Origin: Amyelois transitella
Taxonomy: Eukaryota; Arthropoda; Insecta; Lepidoptera; Pyralidae
Direction: 5' to 3'
DNA: 64,000 nucleotides
NCBI RefSeq assembly: GCF_032362555.1
Contig: NC_083516.1
Span: 2,939,001 to 3,003,000 of the forward strand
Part shown: piece after piece, positions 1 through 11,274 of the stretch
How positions within the stretch are numbered: the stretch's first letter is position 1
How the letters are laid out: every line of letters starts with the position of its first letter
Program-made: the position numbers and the translations under genes
Notes under the pieces: model-generated
Told to the model about the DNA's origin: nothing
Seen by the model: only the letters and a program-made list of their open reading frames with translations
The model's database searches: none

Positions 1-3000
1 ATTCAATAAAGAATATCAATTATTTTCTAAATATTAAATATTATGTCTAGATATATATCTATTAATATTGTCTGTGTTTTCATATTATTCTACCTTTACG
101 GTAAAGGTAAGTTTAATGCCACCTCTCGAACTTTGTTGATAAACTCTTATGAGAAGTTACGTTGACATTGCGTCACCTATGAATAAATGTCTACAACCAG
201 CCATTACGTCGCCTCTGTATCCTCTCGAATAACCGTATCGTTGTTTAAATCAATATTTTTCCACAGTTTGCCGTAAAACTTCTTGTTATTACCACGTTTT
301 CCCTGTAGATAAAAGGTTAGGCAAACATTTAACAAAGCCTAGGAAAGTACTTAGAGTACTACGCTGTGTTTGGTTTGTCGCATAAATAAGTTCTTAAATG
401 AGTAGTTAGGCATGTTTCCAACACATTGCAAAATTATCAAAATATAAAAATGAATTAGCAAAAACTAACACACAGTCTCATAATATTCGTACAAACAACG
501 TATCCCCGAGCAAGTGAATCATTTCCCATCGGCTAGCAAATTATCATACAATGCGCTGCGATGCAAACGTAAGGTGAAATAGATCAGACTGATTAAATTA
601 AATTATGTAGGAATTTCATTTAATTTGAATAGTTCACGACATAAATAAAATTTACTGGAAAAAAAAACAAATGTTGAAGGTTTTTTTCAGGATCATTTAA
701 AAGTAGTAGGTGTTATCATAAGACAATAATAAAATAACAAAAATAAGTTAGGATGAAACATTTACATACAAATACACACAAACATATCGTTCACGTCTTT
801 ATCCTTACTACCTCAATTGGAAGCAAAGGCAACAGTTTCAATAGACATAGGCCACATTTAGCTGAAGGCCTTGATAATAACCCTTGAACCTTTAAATGAC
901 ATCTACAATCTTTGCAGGAAGTGTGGCAGATATCCAATCGAAAAAGATGGACTGATCCTTTTTTAAGTTCCGTGAGCCACAAGGCTAATGCAAAAATATT
1001 TTTTTATACACCGTTAAAACTTAATAAAATTCAAAGTCACAAGCAGTTCCAGCGGTCAAAAGCTCAATGACTCAAGCGTAGACAAATGATATGCCTCCAA
1101 TATGTCTATAATTAGAACTTGAAACCGGTCAGGTAGGTAACTGAATATTCAAGATCATTATAAAAACGGTTACGCAATCCTTACAAAAAACATTGACTGA
1201 TGTTTAATTAAAACTTAAATTAATTAGATTCTCCAGTCAATATGGAAGTAGTAGAGTTTACCCTAAATGTAGACATAATTTTTTTTAAATAAACAATACA
1301 GATATAATAGTTGAAGAAGAAAACGACGAATCAACATCATCTACAATAAACATGTCCTACAACGACGATAATATAACAAAGATACAAAGAAAAGCGAAAC
1401 AAATATACATTGCTTGATGAGTATTTGTTTAGTATTGTGTTCTTTATCCAAGTAATTTTAATTACTTGGATAAAGAACACAAACAAAAAACACTAGAACT
1501 CTCAGCAAAACCTAGTATGATTCATCTCATATTGTACCTTACAAAAACAGAGCCAGGAATGCTTGAACTTTGGCTTGATGCCACGAATGACTACGGGAAA
1601 TATCACTTAATCAGCACTACTGAAGATCAACAAGCTATTTATAATGAATCGATTCTCTATTTGATGTTCTTTTAATGCGAGCAACAGAACCCATAATACC
1701 AACTTAACCATTAGCCACTGTTAACATAACAGTAAAAAAGACGTATGTCAATACCTTAAAAAGAACTGCTTATAACCAGAAAGTTTATTAATATTAGATA
1801 ACAATAAAACCCTGTTTGACTATAACCAGTTTGATAAAATGCGTAGAATCGTGACACGTGGATATCACGTCGAGGTCAAGTTAAATGAAGCGATTGAAGT
1901 CAGAGACATCAAGATACATGGTATTTTGTTCTGATGATAGCTTGACTCTTGATCTTGACACGAGATTAAAGACAAAAGTTAATAGAGGTTGAACTATGCA
2001 GAACAACCATAAAAGCTTTATCCAGCACACAATACATAATAGTTTTCCTACGCAATACAAACAATGACTTTAGTGTCACTTTTCACACAACAATTACTTT
2101 TGCTAATATCATGTCTGAAATTGGGAAAGTTGGTTTTAGTTTAAAAGAAATGCAATCACAAATTCTAATAAGCGTATTCTGTTATTTTCAATCTCATACT
2201 CTTCCAATTTCATTCCAATAGTATAACCCTATCTTCGATGATACTCTTACAATGATCCCACTGCAAAGGTAGCGGAGGTCAGAAAAAGAAGTCGCATTAA
2301 TTTATCTATAATCTTACATTGGTTGTTAAGGAAAATTAAAAATACTGTACAGGAAAAACGAAGAGCTATAAAAACAGGGTTACTTCCGAGGCGCAGCATA
2401 GAATCGATGATTTCCCAATTAAATGCGGAAAATGTTACTGGCATGTATCAAAGACCCGCATCCCACAGCCGAAACCTGACTTGTATCTTTATACTTTTAA
2501 ATGAGCAATATTTGTATACAACTCTCTCCGTCACCCAGGTTCTGTATACTTATATCTGAAAATAGTAAAAAAATGTTTATTTTTGAAGTTTTTACGTTAT
2601 TCGAAGTTCCCCAGATATACTTTAAACCGTTAATAAACGTTTTATGGACCATGGCAATCGGGTTCCGACGGAAGGATAGCTTTCTGACTAGTGAATCATT
2701 TCTATCAATTTTGAACTATAGTTTAAGTTTATTATATTTCAAATGAAAAGTTATTAACTATTTCTAAGAAGAACCTCCCTATGGAATGCCTACCTGTCAC
2801 TACTAAACCACCGAGTACCGAGACGGTTTTAATTAATTTTGAGAGCCTACGTGGCCTTTCAGTATTTTCAAAACTGTTCGCTCTGTCTACATCGTGTTGT
2901 TTTCACTCCAAGATTAAATGGAACTGACGATAGCAACGATATTAGAAGGAATACGACACTCGTTGATAATAATTATTGAGGGACGTGCTAGGCAAGGATT

Positions 3001-3188
3001 TAAATTGAGTCAAAGTTCACGCCGGAAGAGTTGTGTAAGTATGTATGTAGTGAGAAATCATATGAGTGTGGCTATTCTGGCGCTGAGTGGTGTGGAATCG
3101 GCATCGTGACGAAACACGTGAGACCGCCGGCATGATCGCGTTTACTACGGGCTATTTAAAGCAAAATCAATGATTCAAACGAACAAAT
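1..3188. other. Intergenic DNA, no gene recognised
   Basis: AT-rich sequence with only short open frames, the longest about 80 codons (for example 1466-1675 and 2323-2559 on +). None reads as a known domain and none has convincing splice context. The one structural item is the hairpin at 1435-1482. An unrecognised distal exon of a neighbouring gene cannot be excluded. Confidence 0.6.
1435..1482. repeat. Perfect inverted repeat, 23 bp arms, 2 bp loop
   Basis: TTGTGTTCTTTATCCAAGTA and the next three bases (1435-1457) are followed by TT and then by the exact reverse complement (1460-1482). The arms could be the fold-back remnant of a small transposon or a cruciform-forming site. No longer terminal repeats were seen outside it. 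Confidence 0.85.
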
Positions 3189-3298
3189 ATGATTCGAGAA
3201 AATCTAATGACCAACAATATCGTTAGAACGGCTAATTCTCTTGACTCCTTTAAAGCCCGAGTCAATAAATTGTTTTTCGATCTCGACACGGATTGATT
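3189..3298 (+). mobile_element. C-terminal tail of a non-LTR retrotransposon reverse transcriptase (remnant)
   Basis: From an ATG at about 3189 one frame reads IVRTANSLDSFKARVNKLFF and stops shortly afterwards. This resembles the end of jockey/L2-type polymerase proteins, where an S-x-x-S-F-K-x-R-x-x-K-like stretch is common. Only about 36 codons survive, with nothing recognisable upstream. It could be a chance match. Confidence 0.4.
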
Positions 3299-3972
3299 GT
3301 TTGTTATGATACGTATGTAAATATTGTTTTATTTTATTTAAGTACGTATAAGTATTTTACTGTACTGTTGTATTAATTTTTTAAATGAAGTTTATACCGT
3401 TGTACCTAGCTGTAGCTACTATCCCTTACCCACATATGATTCCATCAGGTATCTGGTTGTTTGGAAGAAATCCCTCCTAAATATATGTCCGCCGCCGTGC
3501 ATTATTGTTACTTCGTAAATTTGTTATGTATAAATAAAGTATTTACAAACACACACACAATAAAGGATATTGTTAAGTACTTTCGCGGTCAAGATCTAGC
3601 ATTAGCATTAACTCCAATGCGTTATCACTCCAGTCCATTTCTCAGGTGTTCCCATGTTCAACTAAGCGCCGCTCCTTATTTCAAACAACAACATATGTAT
3701 GTCTATCTAGGAGACTGTTCGCAGTTTTATTTCGGTCGTAAATTCCGCCAAGATGAAGTGCTGTACCAATGTGTTGTGTCCGAGTGTTGAAATAGTGAAT
3801 GGTGCATTCACGAAGCGACTTTAACGTTGGATGCAACCTTGCGTTTCGTTGCCAGGTACCGACGCTTGCTACGTCACTCTTCGACATCGACTATCAGTCC
3901 GTAGGTATATTCCAGTATATTCCTCATGTCATCCGTTTTCTGTTGGCTTGGCTCAGATAGATAATTTGGTAC

Positions 3973-4087
3973 ATACATACATAAAATCACGCCTCTTTCC
4001 CGGCAGAGACTACCTCTTTCCACTTGCCACGATCTCTGCATATTTCCTTCACTTCATCCACATTCATAACTCTCTTCATGCAAGCTA
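3973..4087. repeat. Short interspersed repeat, family S2
   Basis: It contains the family signature 'cactTGCCACGATCTCTGCA ... TTCATCCACATTCATAACTC ... catgcaagc'. Related pieces occur at about 13668-13752, 16960-17050, 29307-29577, 46519-46640 and 50866-50985. The family often abuts (TATG)n or (TACA)n repeats. Class not determined. Confidence 0.6.
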
Positions 4088-4157
4088 AATAATTTGGTAC
4101 TATACGAATTATTAGTAAAACAAACATGAAACCAGTTCTCCTATTAAAAAATTAGCA

Positions 4158-4393
4158 TACATACATATAATCGCGTCTATATTCCTTGCGCGGTAGACAG
4201 AGCCAAGCCACGTTCAGCTATTTGGCTTTAAGATAGAATTGAGATTCAAATAGTGACAGGTCGCTAGCTCATCGTCTAAATGAAGAATCCCAAGTTTATA
4301 GGCCTACCCCTTAGTCGCCTTTTACGACATCCATGGGAGAGACATGGAGTGGTCCTATTCTTTTTTCTATTGGTGCCGGAACCACAGGGCACT
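4158..4393. repeat. SINE-like repeat, family S1
   Basis: This is a near full-length copy of the commonest repeat in the window: (TACA)n, 'CACGTCTATATCCCTTGCGG', 'GTAGACAGAGCCAACAGTCT', 'AGATTCAAATAGTGACAGGT', 'TTTTACGACATCCATGGGA' and a GC-rich end 'GTGCCGGGAACCACACGGCA'. The orientation here ends at the GC-rich end. The class is inferred from the 11 bp target duplication of the copy at 51857-52121. Confidence 0.7.
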
Positions 4394-4616
4394 AAAAATT
4401 AAATGCGAAAGTTTGTAAAGATGTGTTTGTTATTTTTCTAATAGACCTATTTTAATGAAATTTAAGATACGGGTAGTACAAAAAAGGGAGATTTTTTCAC
4501 GCCGAAATTCCTACAAGAGCGAAACCACAGGCGGACACGCAGCTAATACATTTTACCAAACAAAAGGATAGTGCTGGGAAAAATCTTTTTGACAAAGTGT
4601 TTAAAACCAAATTATG

Positions 4617-4663
4617 ACATTGACACTAGTGATGTATGTGAGGTACGTAACTAGTGTCAATGT
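4617..4663. repeat. Inverted repeat, 14 bp arms
   Basis: ACATTGACACTAGT (4617-4630) and its exact reverse complement (4650-4663) flank a 19 bp spacer. It may be the collapsed ends of a small DNA transposon. No family could be assigned. Confidence 0.7.
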
Positions 4664-5479
4664 ACAATTTATTTTGATTAAATTTTCACTTCGTACCTTG
4701 GTCCTACAATGCCGATAATTTGCCAAATGTAACCTTTTAATTTAGATGAACACAAAGTCTTAAGTGACCTTGGATTGCTTGCAGAAAATTAATAATATAA
4801 CCAACTTAACAAACGAAAGCAACAATAGTTATCCATTAACCAACTGTTGATGTTAAGAGAATTTATTTCTTAATGAAGTTTTACGACACTTTGGGTGTGT
4901 TATAAATAGATATTGATTTACTTCCAAAGTACAAGTTTAAACGAGGGAACATAACAAACTCCACTGGAGCATTTTCATCAAATTTTATTTATGAATTTTG
5001 ATCTTAAACCTAAAACGCAAATGTACATAAAAACCTCAAAACAGTTGAATGTTCTTTCATTTCAAGGTACTTGTACTTTTGTTTACATTCCTGATTAAAA
5101 TAAAACATTCCTTAGTCTTGAAACATAGGAGTCAATGACACAGACACTCAGGATGTTTATTGAATGAAGTGACATTTCTCATTGCCTTGTAATAATTTTG
5201 GCTTAATGTGAAGGTATTAATGAGTCCTGTTTTGAGAAATATTTGATGATAATTTCAACTTTGTTATTCCAATGGAGCTCCAAGTGATTTTTAAAAAGAT
5301 GGCAACAGTTATTGAATATATGTCAACAATCTAAATAGGTACCTATCTACTTGGTGACCAGATGCTTATTCTAAGTAGTACGTAGGCATTGGTCCCAGAA
5401 GTATCCACACCTCTCTATTGAGGAGTGTGGCGTATACAAACTATGACCACAATTCTGGAATGTGTCAAGTTTTCATAAG
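4664..5479. other. Intergenic DNA, nothing recognised
   Basis: AT-rich sequence with frequent stops on both strands. No domain, RNA gene or named repeat was recognised before the retroelement fragment that begins near 5480. Confidence 0.5.
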
Positions 5480-6790
5480 AAGCTATTACTCATATTGGAT
5501 AATGGCTACATTATTCAACTGCCAAAATAAGCATGTTTACTTTTTAACATTAAAGCCCATACATGCAGTAGAAATATACCTGATTGTACCTGCTTATCAC
5601 TTGTTAGAACAAACAGTATTAAGTATTTAGGGGTACACATAGATCACTTTCTTACATGGGAGAAACATATAAATTCATTAGTGCCGAAAATAAGAAAATT
5701 AATTTATCTTTTTAAAAATTTAAATATGTGTGCTGATATGAAAACCTTAAAAGTTGTTTATTATGCTTTGTGTCAATCTGTTCTAGCATATTGTATAACC
5801 GCTTGGGGTGGTGCTGCAAAATCCAAACTTCTCCCGCTGGAGAGAGCACAACGCGCTGTTCTCAAGGTCATGATCAAAAAAAATTATCGATATCCTACTG
5901 AACAACTTTATGCTGATACCAAGGTCATGACGGTGAGGCAGCTCTTTATTCTGCTGACACTCATAAGAAAACATGCCCAACTCCCATATGACCCCACACT
6001 TTTCATTCGCCGACGCAGGACTGTTCGTGTATGTTCAATCCCCCGACACAGAACAGTTTTTGCCTCTCGGTTCTTTGGAATATTTAGCTGCAAGATTTAT
6101 AACAAGGCACACAAAACTATACAAATCTACCCATGCACCAAAAGAGAAATAAAGCGTAAAATACAGGAGTGGTTGTTGAAACTGAATTATACTGAAACTG
6201 AAAATCTCATATACAGTAACTTTTGAAATTTCTATTTAAAACCAAGATAGCACAATTTGATTAATGATTATTGCAGTATGTATACATCATAGTTGATAGA
6301 TTCTTTTCTTGCTGAAGTACACAGACGTACACATATATTAGTAGTGCTCAATATATAATAGTATCATAAATGTTTAACGTCGTATACAAGTATAAATATA
6401 TAAGTATAAATATATGTATATATACCTATATAAAGATATTTAAGTATATAATTATAGACACTAAGGCGGCTGAGAGCATTTCCGTAGCTACATTGTATGT
6501 TATAACCTCACTGTAGCTAGAACACAATTCCCAAAATACAGAAACTTCTAGTTTGGGAATTACTACATTCAAACCTTTTGTTTTCCCTTTTGTATTGTTT
6601 CTAACAATTAATTCTTAAAGATGCAATCGTGTCTCATCCTACTACTCGAGATACAGGTTTGTTCCTAGTTCGATGGTAGGGAGGGACAACAGAGTTGCTT
6701 TTCTCATTGTTACTATGTACGCAATCTGATTGTAACATTATTGTTAAGAAGCAAGTTCAATAAACTTATTTTTATTTATTTATTTTATTA
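5480..6790 (+). mobile_element. 5'-truncated non-LTR (jockey/CR1-like) retrotransposon, RT C-terminal part
   Basis: A frame open to 6226 reads TNSIKYLGVHIDHFLTWEKH near 5609, then KTLKVVYYALCQSVLAYCIT. This matches the thumb and post-palm region of non-LTR reverse transcriptases (Y-L-G-V-x-I-D, then L-x-Y-x-x-x-x-W). Upstream, NCQNKHVYF and FNIKAHT fall in different frames, so a frameshift near 5540 and loss of the 5' part, including the catalytic YADD region, are visible. After the stop comes about 560 bp of AT-rich 3' sequence ending in AATAAA and TTTA repeats near 6760-6790, the likely 3' end. Endonuclease and ORF1 are absent, so this copy is dead. Superfamily assignment is by eye. Confidence 0.75.
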
Positions 6791-8205
6791 TTTACTTACA
6801 ATGTTAGAATACCTACTATTTAGAACTAGAATAACATTAATTGAACCTACATTTTGGAATTATATTCATACTTGTTATATAAAAACAATACTAACAAAAT
6901 AATTGAAGATCATTATTAATACAATAGAATAGAAGATCATTATTAATGCAATATCGATAATAAAGATAGTATTGTAGCTAAAATAGTTTATTTTTCGGGG
7001 TCTACTATTGTTGGAAAATGGTATTTATTAGGATAAAATGAACTAATGGATATAATATAACTGTTCTTTACTCACCTCAACGTGCAATCTGAGCAGAGAA
7101 AGCAATCGATCGCTCCTATCGGTCGATCATGAAATACATTTGACACTGGTAAAAAAATGATGGTCACTTTTGTACAAAATAAATAAACAAAAACACACAA
7201 AACTGGTGATAAAAATCAAAATAATTTTCTTTGCTTGTGACGAGCAAGGAATTAAAAATTTAAAATTAGAGATACGTAGATTTTTCTTGCTTTCCGATAA
7301 GAAAAATGGTGGGTGAGAGGGAGAGATGGTGCGAGCTAGGTGAGATGATTTTGACTTTGACGGCTTCAAACTTTGACAAATATTGACATTTTACTTCATT
7401 ACAAAAATAATACATATAAATGTTATGTTCCTGGATACTGGTCTTTTACCAGAGGCACTGTCGAAGTCAATAACTTTATATTTCCATGTCGTTGTGATTG
7501 TACCTCAGGTTAAAATCACTTAAATAAATAAAAGACTTTGTGGCGACTTCACTAACGTCACTTGCTATTAAACCATCAATGAGTCGCCACAACTTTTTTT
7601 AAACAAATTTGAACTAAGAATCATTATAATTAATATTCAGTCAAAAGTCATAAGAAGTTGTGTCGTGCAATTTCGTATACTAGGTTATACTCAGATTTAT
7701 ATTTAAAGCATTTGATATGATTTCATTATAATTTAATATGCCATCGGAAACACCATGTTCTTGTAGTGTACCTGACGATTGTGTGAGTACCTATAAAAGT
7801 TTTATAGCTTTTAAAGTAGAGCCCCGTCTTCACTTATATGAGAATCTCCAGAGAAAAGTAGTTTGGGTTACTTCTGGAGGTTTTGTCTGCCGTTACAATA
7901 AATCCCATCAAAACCGGTCCAGTTATTTTTTAATTTATTTGTTTACTAAGAAATATACAATTCGTTGTGATTAACGTTAGTAGACGATCTGTTTTTATGT
8001 ACCAGGTGGTAGACAAACATTGTGTGATGGTTAAAGACAAAGATTTCGTATGAATTAAATTGAGACCACATCGACAGAAAATGCCGTGAAAAATGCCTAT
8101 TATCAAATTGATGATATGTAGAGTGTATGTTACCAGAAAATAACAAAAACCGTAAATTTATAAACTTCATACAAAATTTATAAACTATTGTATATAATTA
8201 GTTAT
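6791..8205. other. Intergenic DNA, no gene recognised
   Basis: Contains two unrecognised short frames: 7127-7369 on the minus strand (80 codons) and 7738-7974 on the plus strand (78 codons, a few cysteines, no clear motif). Neither has recognisable homology or a splice partner. Confidence 0.45.
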
Positions 8206-8435
8206 ATCTCACGTCTATATTACTTGAGGGTATACAAACAAAGCCAGTAGACATGAAAGCTGCTAGGCCTAATGATAGAATTGAGATTCAAATAGAGACA
8301 GGTTGCCAGTCCGTCGTCTAAAAGAAGAATCCCAAGTTTATAAGCCTATCCTTTAGTCGCTTTTTACGACATCCATGAAAAAGAGATGGAGGAGTCGTAT
8401 TCTTTTTAAATTGGTTACGGGAACCACTCGGAACT
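8206..8435. repeat. SINE-like repeat, family S1 (diverged)
   Basis: Shares 'AATGATAGAATTGAGATTCA', 'GAATCCCAAGTTTATAAGCC' and 'TTTTACGACATCCATG' with the other S1 copies. Its GC-rich end is eroded to 'gaaccactcggaac'. Confidence 0.65.
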
Positions 8436-8675
8436 AACGGAAACGAGAGATAAATTACTCTAATTATGTATAAACAAGTCAAAAGTTAATGTTTACAAAA
8501 GACTTAGGTATTCTAATAGATTTTTTGCCTAATAAAATCAGTCAAAAATTCCACCATAAATCGTACCCGAAAGCCTCTAAGGTACCAGTCACACTAGCTA
8601 CGTTTTCTCTTTGGTTGGCTATCCTTTGAACCAGGTATCATGTATCATCCGGAGCGATGGTTATACCCTCTAAAT

Positions 8676-8772
8676 ATACATACATATAATCATGTCTTGC
8701 GGGGTAGACAGATACAACAGTCTTTAAAAGACATCAGTCTTATCAAGGCCTCGTTCAGCTGTTTGGCTTAAT
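8676..8772. repeat. S1 repeat fragment ((TACA)n end)
   Basis: 'tacatacatataatcatgtc', 'GGGGTAGACAGATACAACAG' and 'gtTCAGCTGTTTGGCTTAAT' match the first third of S1. The rest is missing. Confidence 0.6.
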
Positions 8773-9182
8773 TATATAATTTAATTCTACCCTCTAAATA
8801 AGAGATCAAGTGTATTATCATCCGTAAATTGATAAACTTACCGAACTCACACGTATACTATTGAAAACATTATCAAAACGACATGAGCGCTCTGGTTGGT
8901 TGAATAAGTGTTCTTTCTTTTACTATTTTAATATTTTTATAATGATACAATTCATCTCTCGTGTAGAATCCTACGGAAATTTGGTCCACAAAAAACGTGT
9001 TACATACTTCCTTGAAAATTTAGTTGCCCCTCATATGTCAATGTCAAATGAATCTACTTAATGTGGTGCGCTGATGGTGGTGTGGAATAAAATTATTACA
9101 AGGAGAAAGAAAGAGACATTTTGATTGTGTTTCCTATTATTCTCTCCAAATTCGTCTATAATTATTCATAGGTATAATGCTT

Positions 9183-10509
9183 ATGGAATTAACTGATGAG
9201 CTCGAACAAAGCGACAGCGGCATGGAATCTTTGACAGCAAGCAAAGATGATACCCCGGAACGTAGGCCTGAAGACAATTTCATAACGCCTTCGGTGTGTG
9301 AATTATTTTTTAGAAAAATAGATTATTTGGTTGTGCTGTGATATATAATAATTATTAATTTACAGTTAGGATCGTCACCTACAGCGGGTTCGCCTCTCGA
9401 TGGTCCACAACTGGGTCCACTGAAAGAATTTGATGATGTGAGTTACCATTTTGTCAGTATCATTTGAACCTTAATCTTAGTATTGAGTTGTAAACAAAAT
9501 TCTTAATAACAGCCATTAGTGAGCCATCTAGTTATCAAGTAATTGGATGATTTGATTGTAGGAACCAGATGAAACATTATCGGAGAGGCTATGGGGGCTG
9601 ACCGAAATGTTCCCTGAAGGGTTACGGAATGGTGCACATACAGTTACTACCAAAACTTGGTAAGAACCTTATTTAAAGCCAAGCTCTCAGTTTCTATGCG
9701 TCTCTCTGTTATCTTTAATCTAACCTATAAATGTCAGCATTGTTATAATTTTTTTAACACTTTATTTGCAGAACAAATGTGATATAACAATTTAATAAAA
9801 TGTAATAAGATGTATTATGTAAAGCAAGAAGTATTGTTACTTACATTTAAAATTTGTTACATTTTAGGTCGGGTGTCAAAGGCCTATATGGACTGTCACG
9901 CTCTGTTTTATGGGTGGTAGCAAGTTCATCTGTGATCTTGTTTGCTCCTGTCCTATTTGAAGTTGAGAGGGCTCAAATGGATGAGATGCAGAAAACTCAA
10001 CAGAAGCAGGTAAAATCAATAGTTTTTGAACCATTGACGCTTGGGTAAAGTAGAGGAAATGGAATTGTGTTTTATTTATATTGTATCTACATTTTATCAG
10101 ACAGGGCAACTTATGCCACCACAACATTCATGAATAGCCCTGCAGTAAAGTCATCTGCAAAATTCCAAAAATACATTTTGTAAATAGGCGAATAAAACTG
10201 TACAATTGTAATTGTAAACACCGGTCTATTCATTAATGTGCAAATATTTCTATACTGTATAAATCTTGCATTATTAATACATTAGCTCATGACTTGACCT
10301 GCCTCAAATCTCAATCAATTGTTATTTATTGTTATTCTAATCCATAAGTTATATTACCATAGTCATTAAAACCAGTTACAAGTAGCAAACATACACACAC
10401 ATCCTTACAAAATCATATTAGTAGAATATTTTTTTATTTTCAGGTCTTGCTGGGGACTAATGCCGCCTTGTCTGGACCAATGCCGAATTTACCGCCAATC
10501 CCGCGATAA
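9183..10509 (+). CDS. Tom22: TOM22 homolog, mitochondrial import receptor subunit
   Basis: TOM22 is the central receptor of the outer-membrane TOM complex. It binds presequences with an acidic cytosolic domain and is anchored by one membrane helix. Five exons join in frame: 9183-9293, 9366-9437, 9562-9659, 9868-10009 and 10444-10509, all with GT/AG borders, giving 162 residues. The acidic N-terminus (MELTDELEQSDSGMESL) is followed by the family core ETLSERLWGLTEMFPEGLRN, SGVKGLYGLSRS and a helix of about residues 107-124 (VLWVVASSSVILFAPVLF). The short inter-membrane tail ends ALSGPMPNLPPIPR. The start is the first ATG in frame and matches the expected acidic N-terminus. The protein is slightly longer than the usual 140-150 residues because of residues 30-60. 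The gene lies upstream of flightless-I on the same strand with its own poly(A) signal. Confidence 0.93.
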
Positions 10510-11274
10510 ACTTGTACCATATAATAACAACAACATTAATCACCAATATAACATTGTGTAAGAAATGTTTAGTTGTCATCCTTATGCTTTAATGTTAGGT
10601 AGTTAGTTTAAATAAAAAATATATAGGTACTGGATGTAATGGGTATTTAAAATCGAATTCGAGTATGGAAACAACTATACATGTCAGAAATAGTATTTAT
10701 TATTTATGCATTTATCCTTTTCAAATCTGGAAAACTGACCTTAGTCACATGACCTAAATATTGTAATACTTGTACCTATCAGTACACAACCAGGAATGTA
10801 CCTTTTGGTTTGTTTTATATTAATAGATATTGTTTTATCAGTCGTAGCACGTAAAATAAAGGAACTGTTAAAATTGAATTTTGAATTTCATTTTGAACTT
10901 CACTTCGGGTATGATATCCGAATTCATCTTCCTCTGGGGTTAGTGCCGGTTTCATCGGTCTAGTCATTCTAGAATGTGTTTTAGGACATTTTGAACCGTA
11001 AAATTTTGGTTCTTACTATGGGCGCTAACTACCCTTTACGGGAAACTGGTAACGACTAACCTACATAGATACTGATACCGCTCATTAATACTTTCTCGCC
11101 TTGGTTCCCTGCTCAGCTTAATATTAAAAAAAAGAATGTCATTTGTCAAATTGTCATAAATGACGTAAAGTACCCATCACTCACTTCGTGTTTCTCTGAT
11201 TTCATTCATTCATTTATTATTCAGTGGACAAGATGAGAAGAGACGGTGTTTTTCGTAAATAATTTATTGTAAAC
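10510..11274 (+). other. TOM22 3' UTR and flightless-I upstream region
   Basis: An AATAAA at 10611-10616 is the likely TOM22 poly(A) signal; another AATAAA-like site lies near 10854. The rest, up to the flightless-I ATG at 11275, should hold the flightless-I promoter and 5' UTR. No TATA box is obvious. Confidence 0.55.
10611..10616 (+). terminator. Poly(A) signal of TOM22
   Basis: A canonical AATAAA sits 102 bp after the TOM22 stop codon, in AT-rich sequence on the coding strand. Confidence 0.55.
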
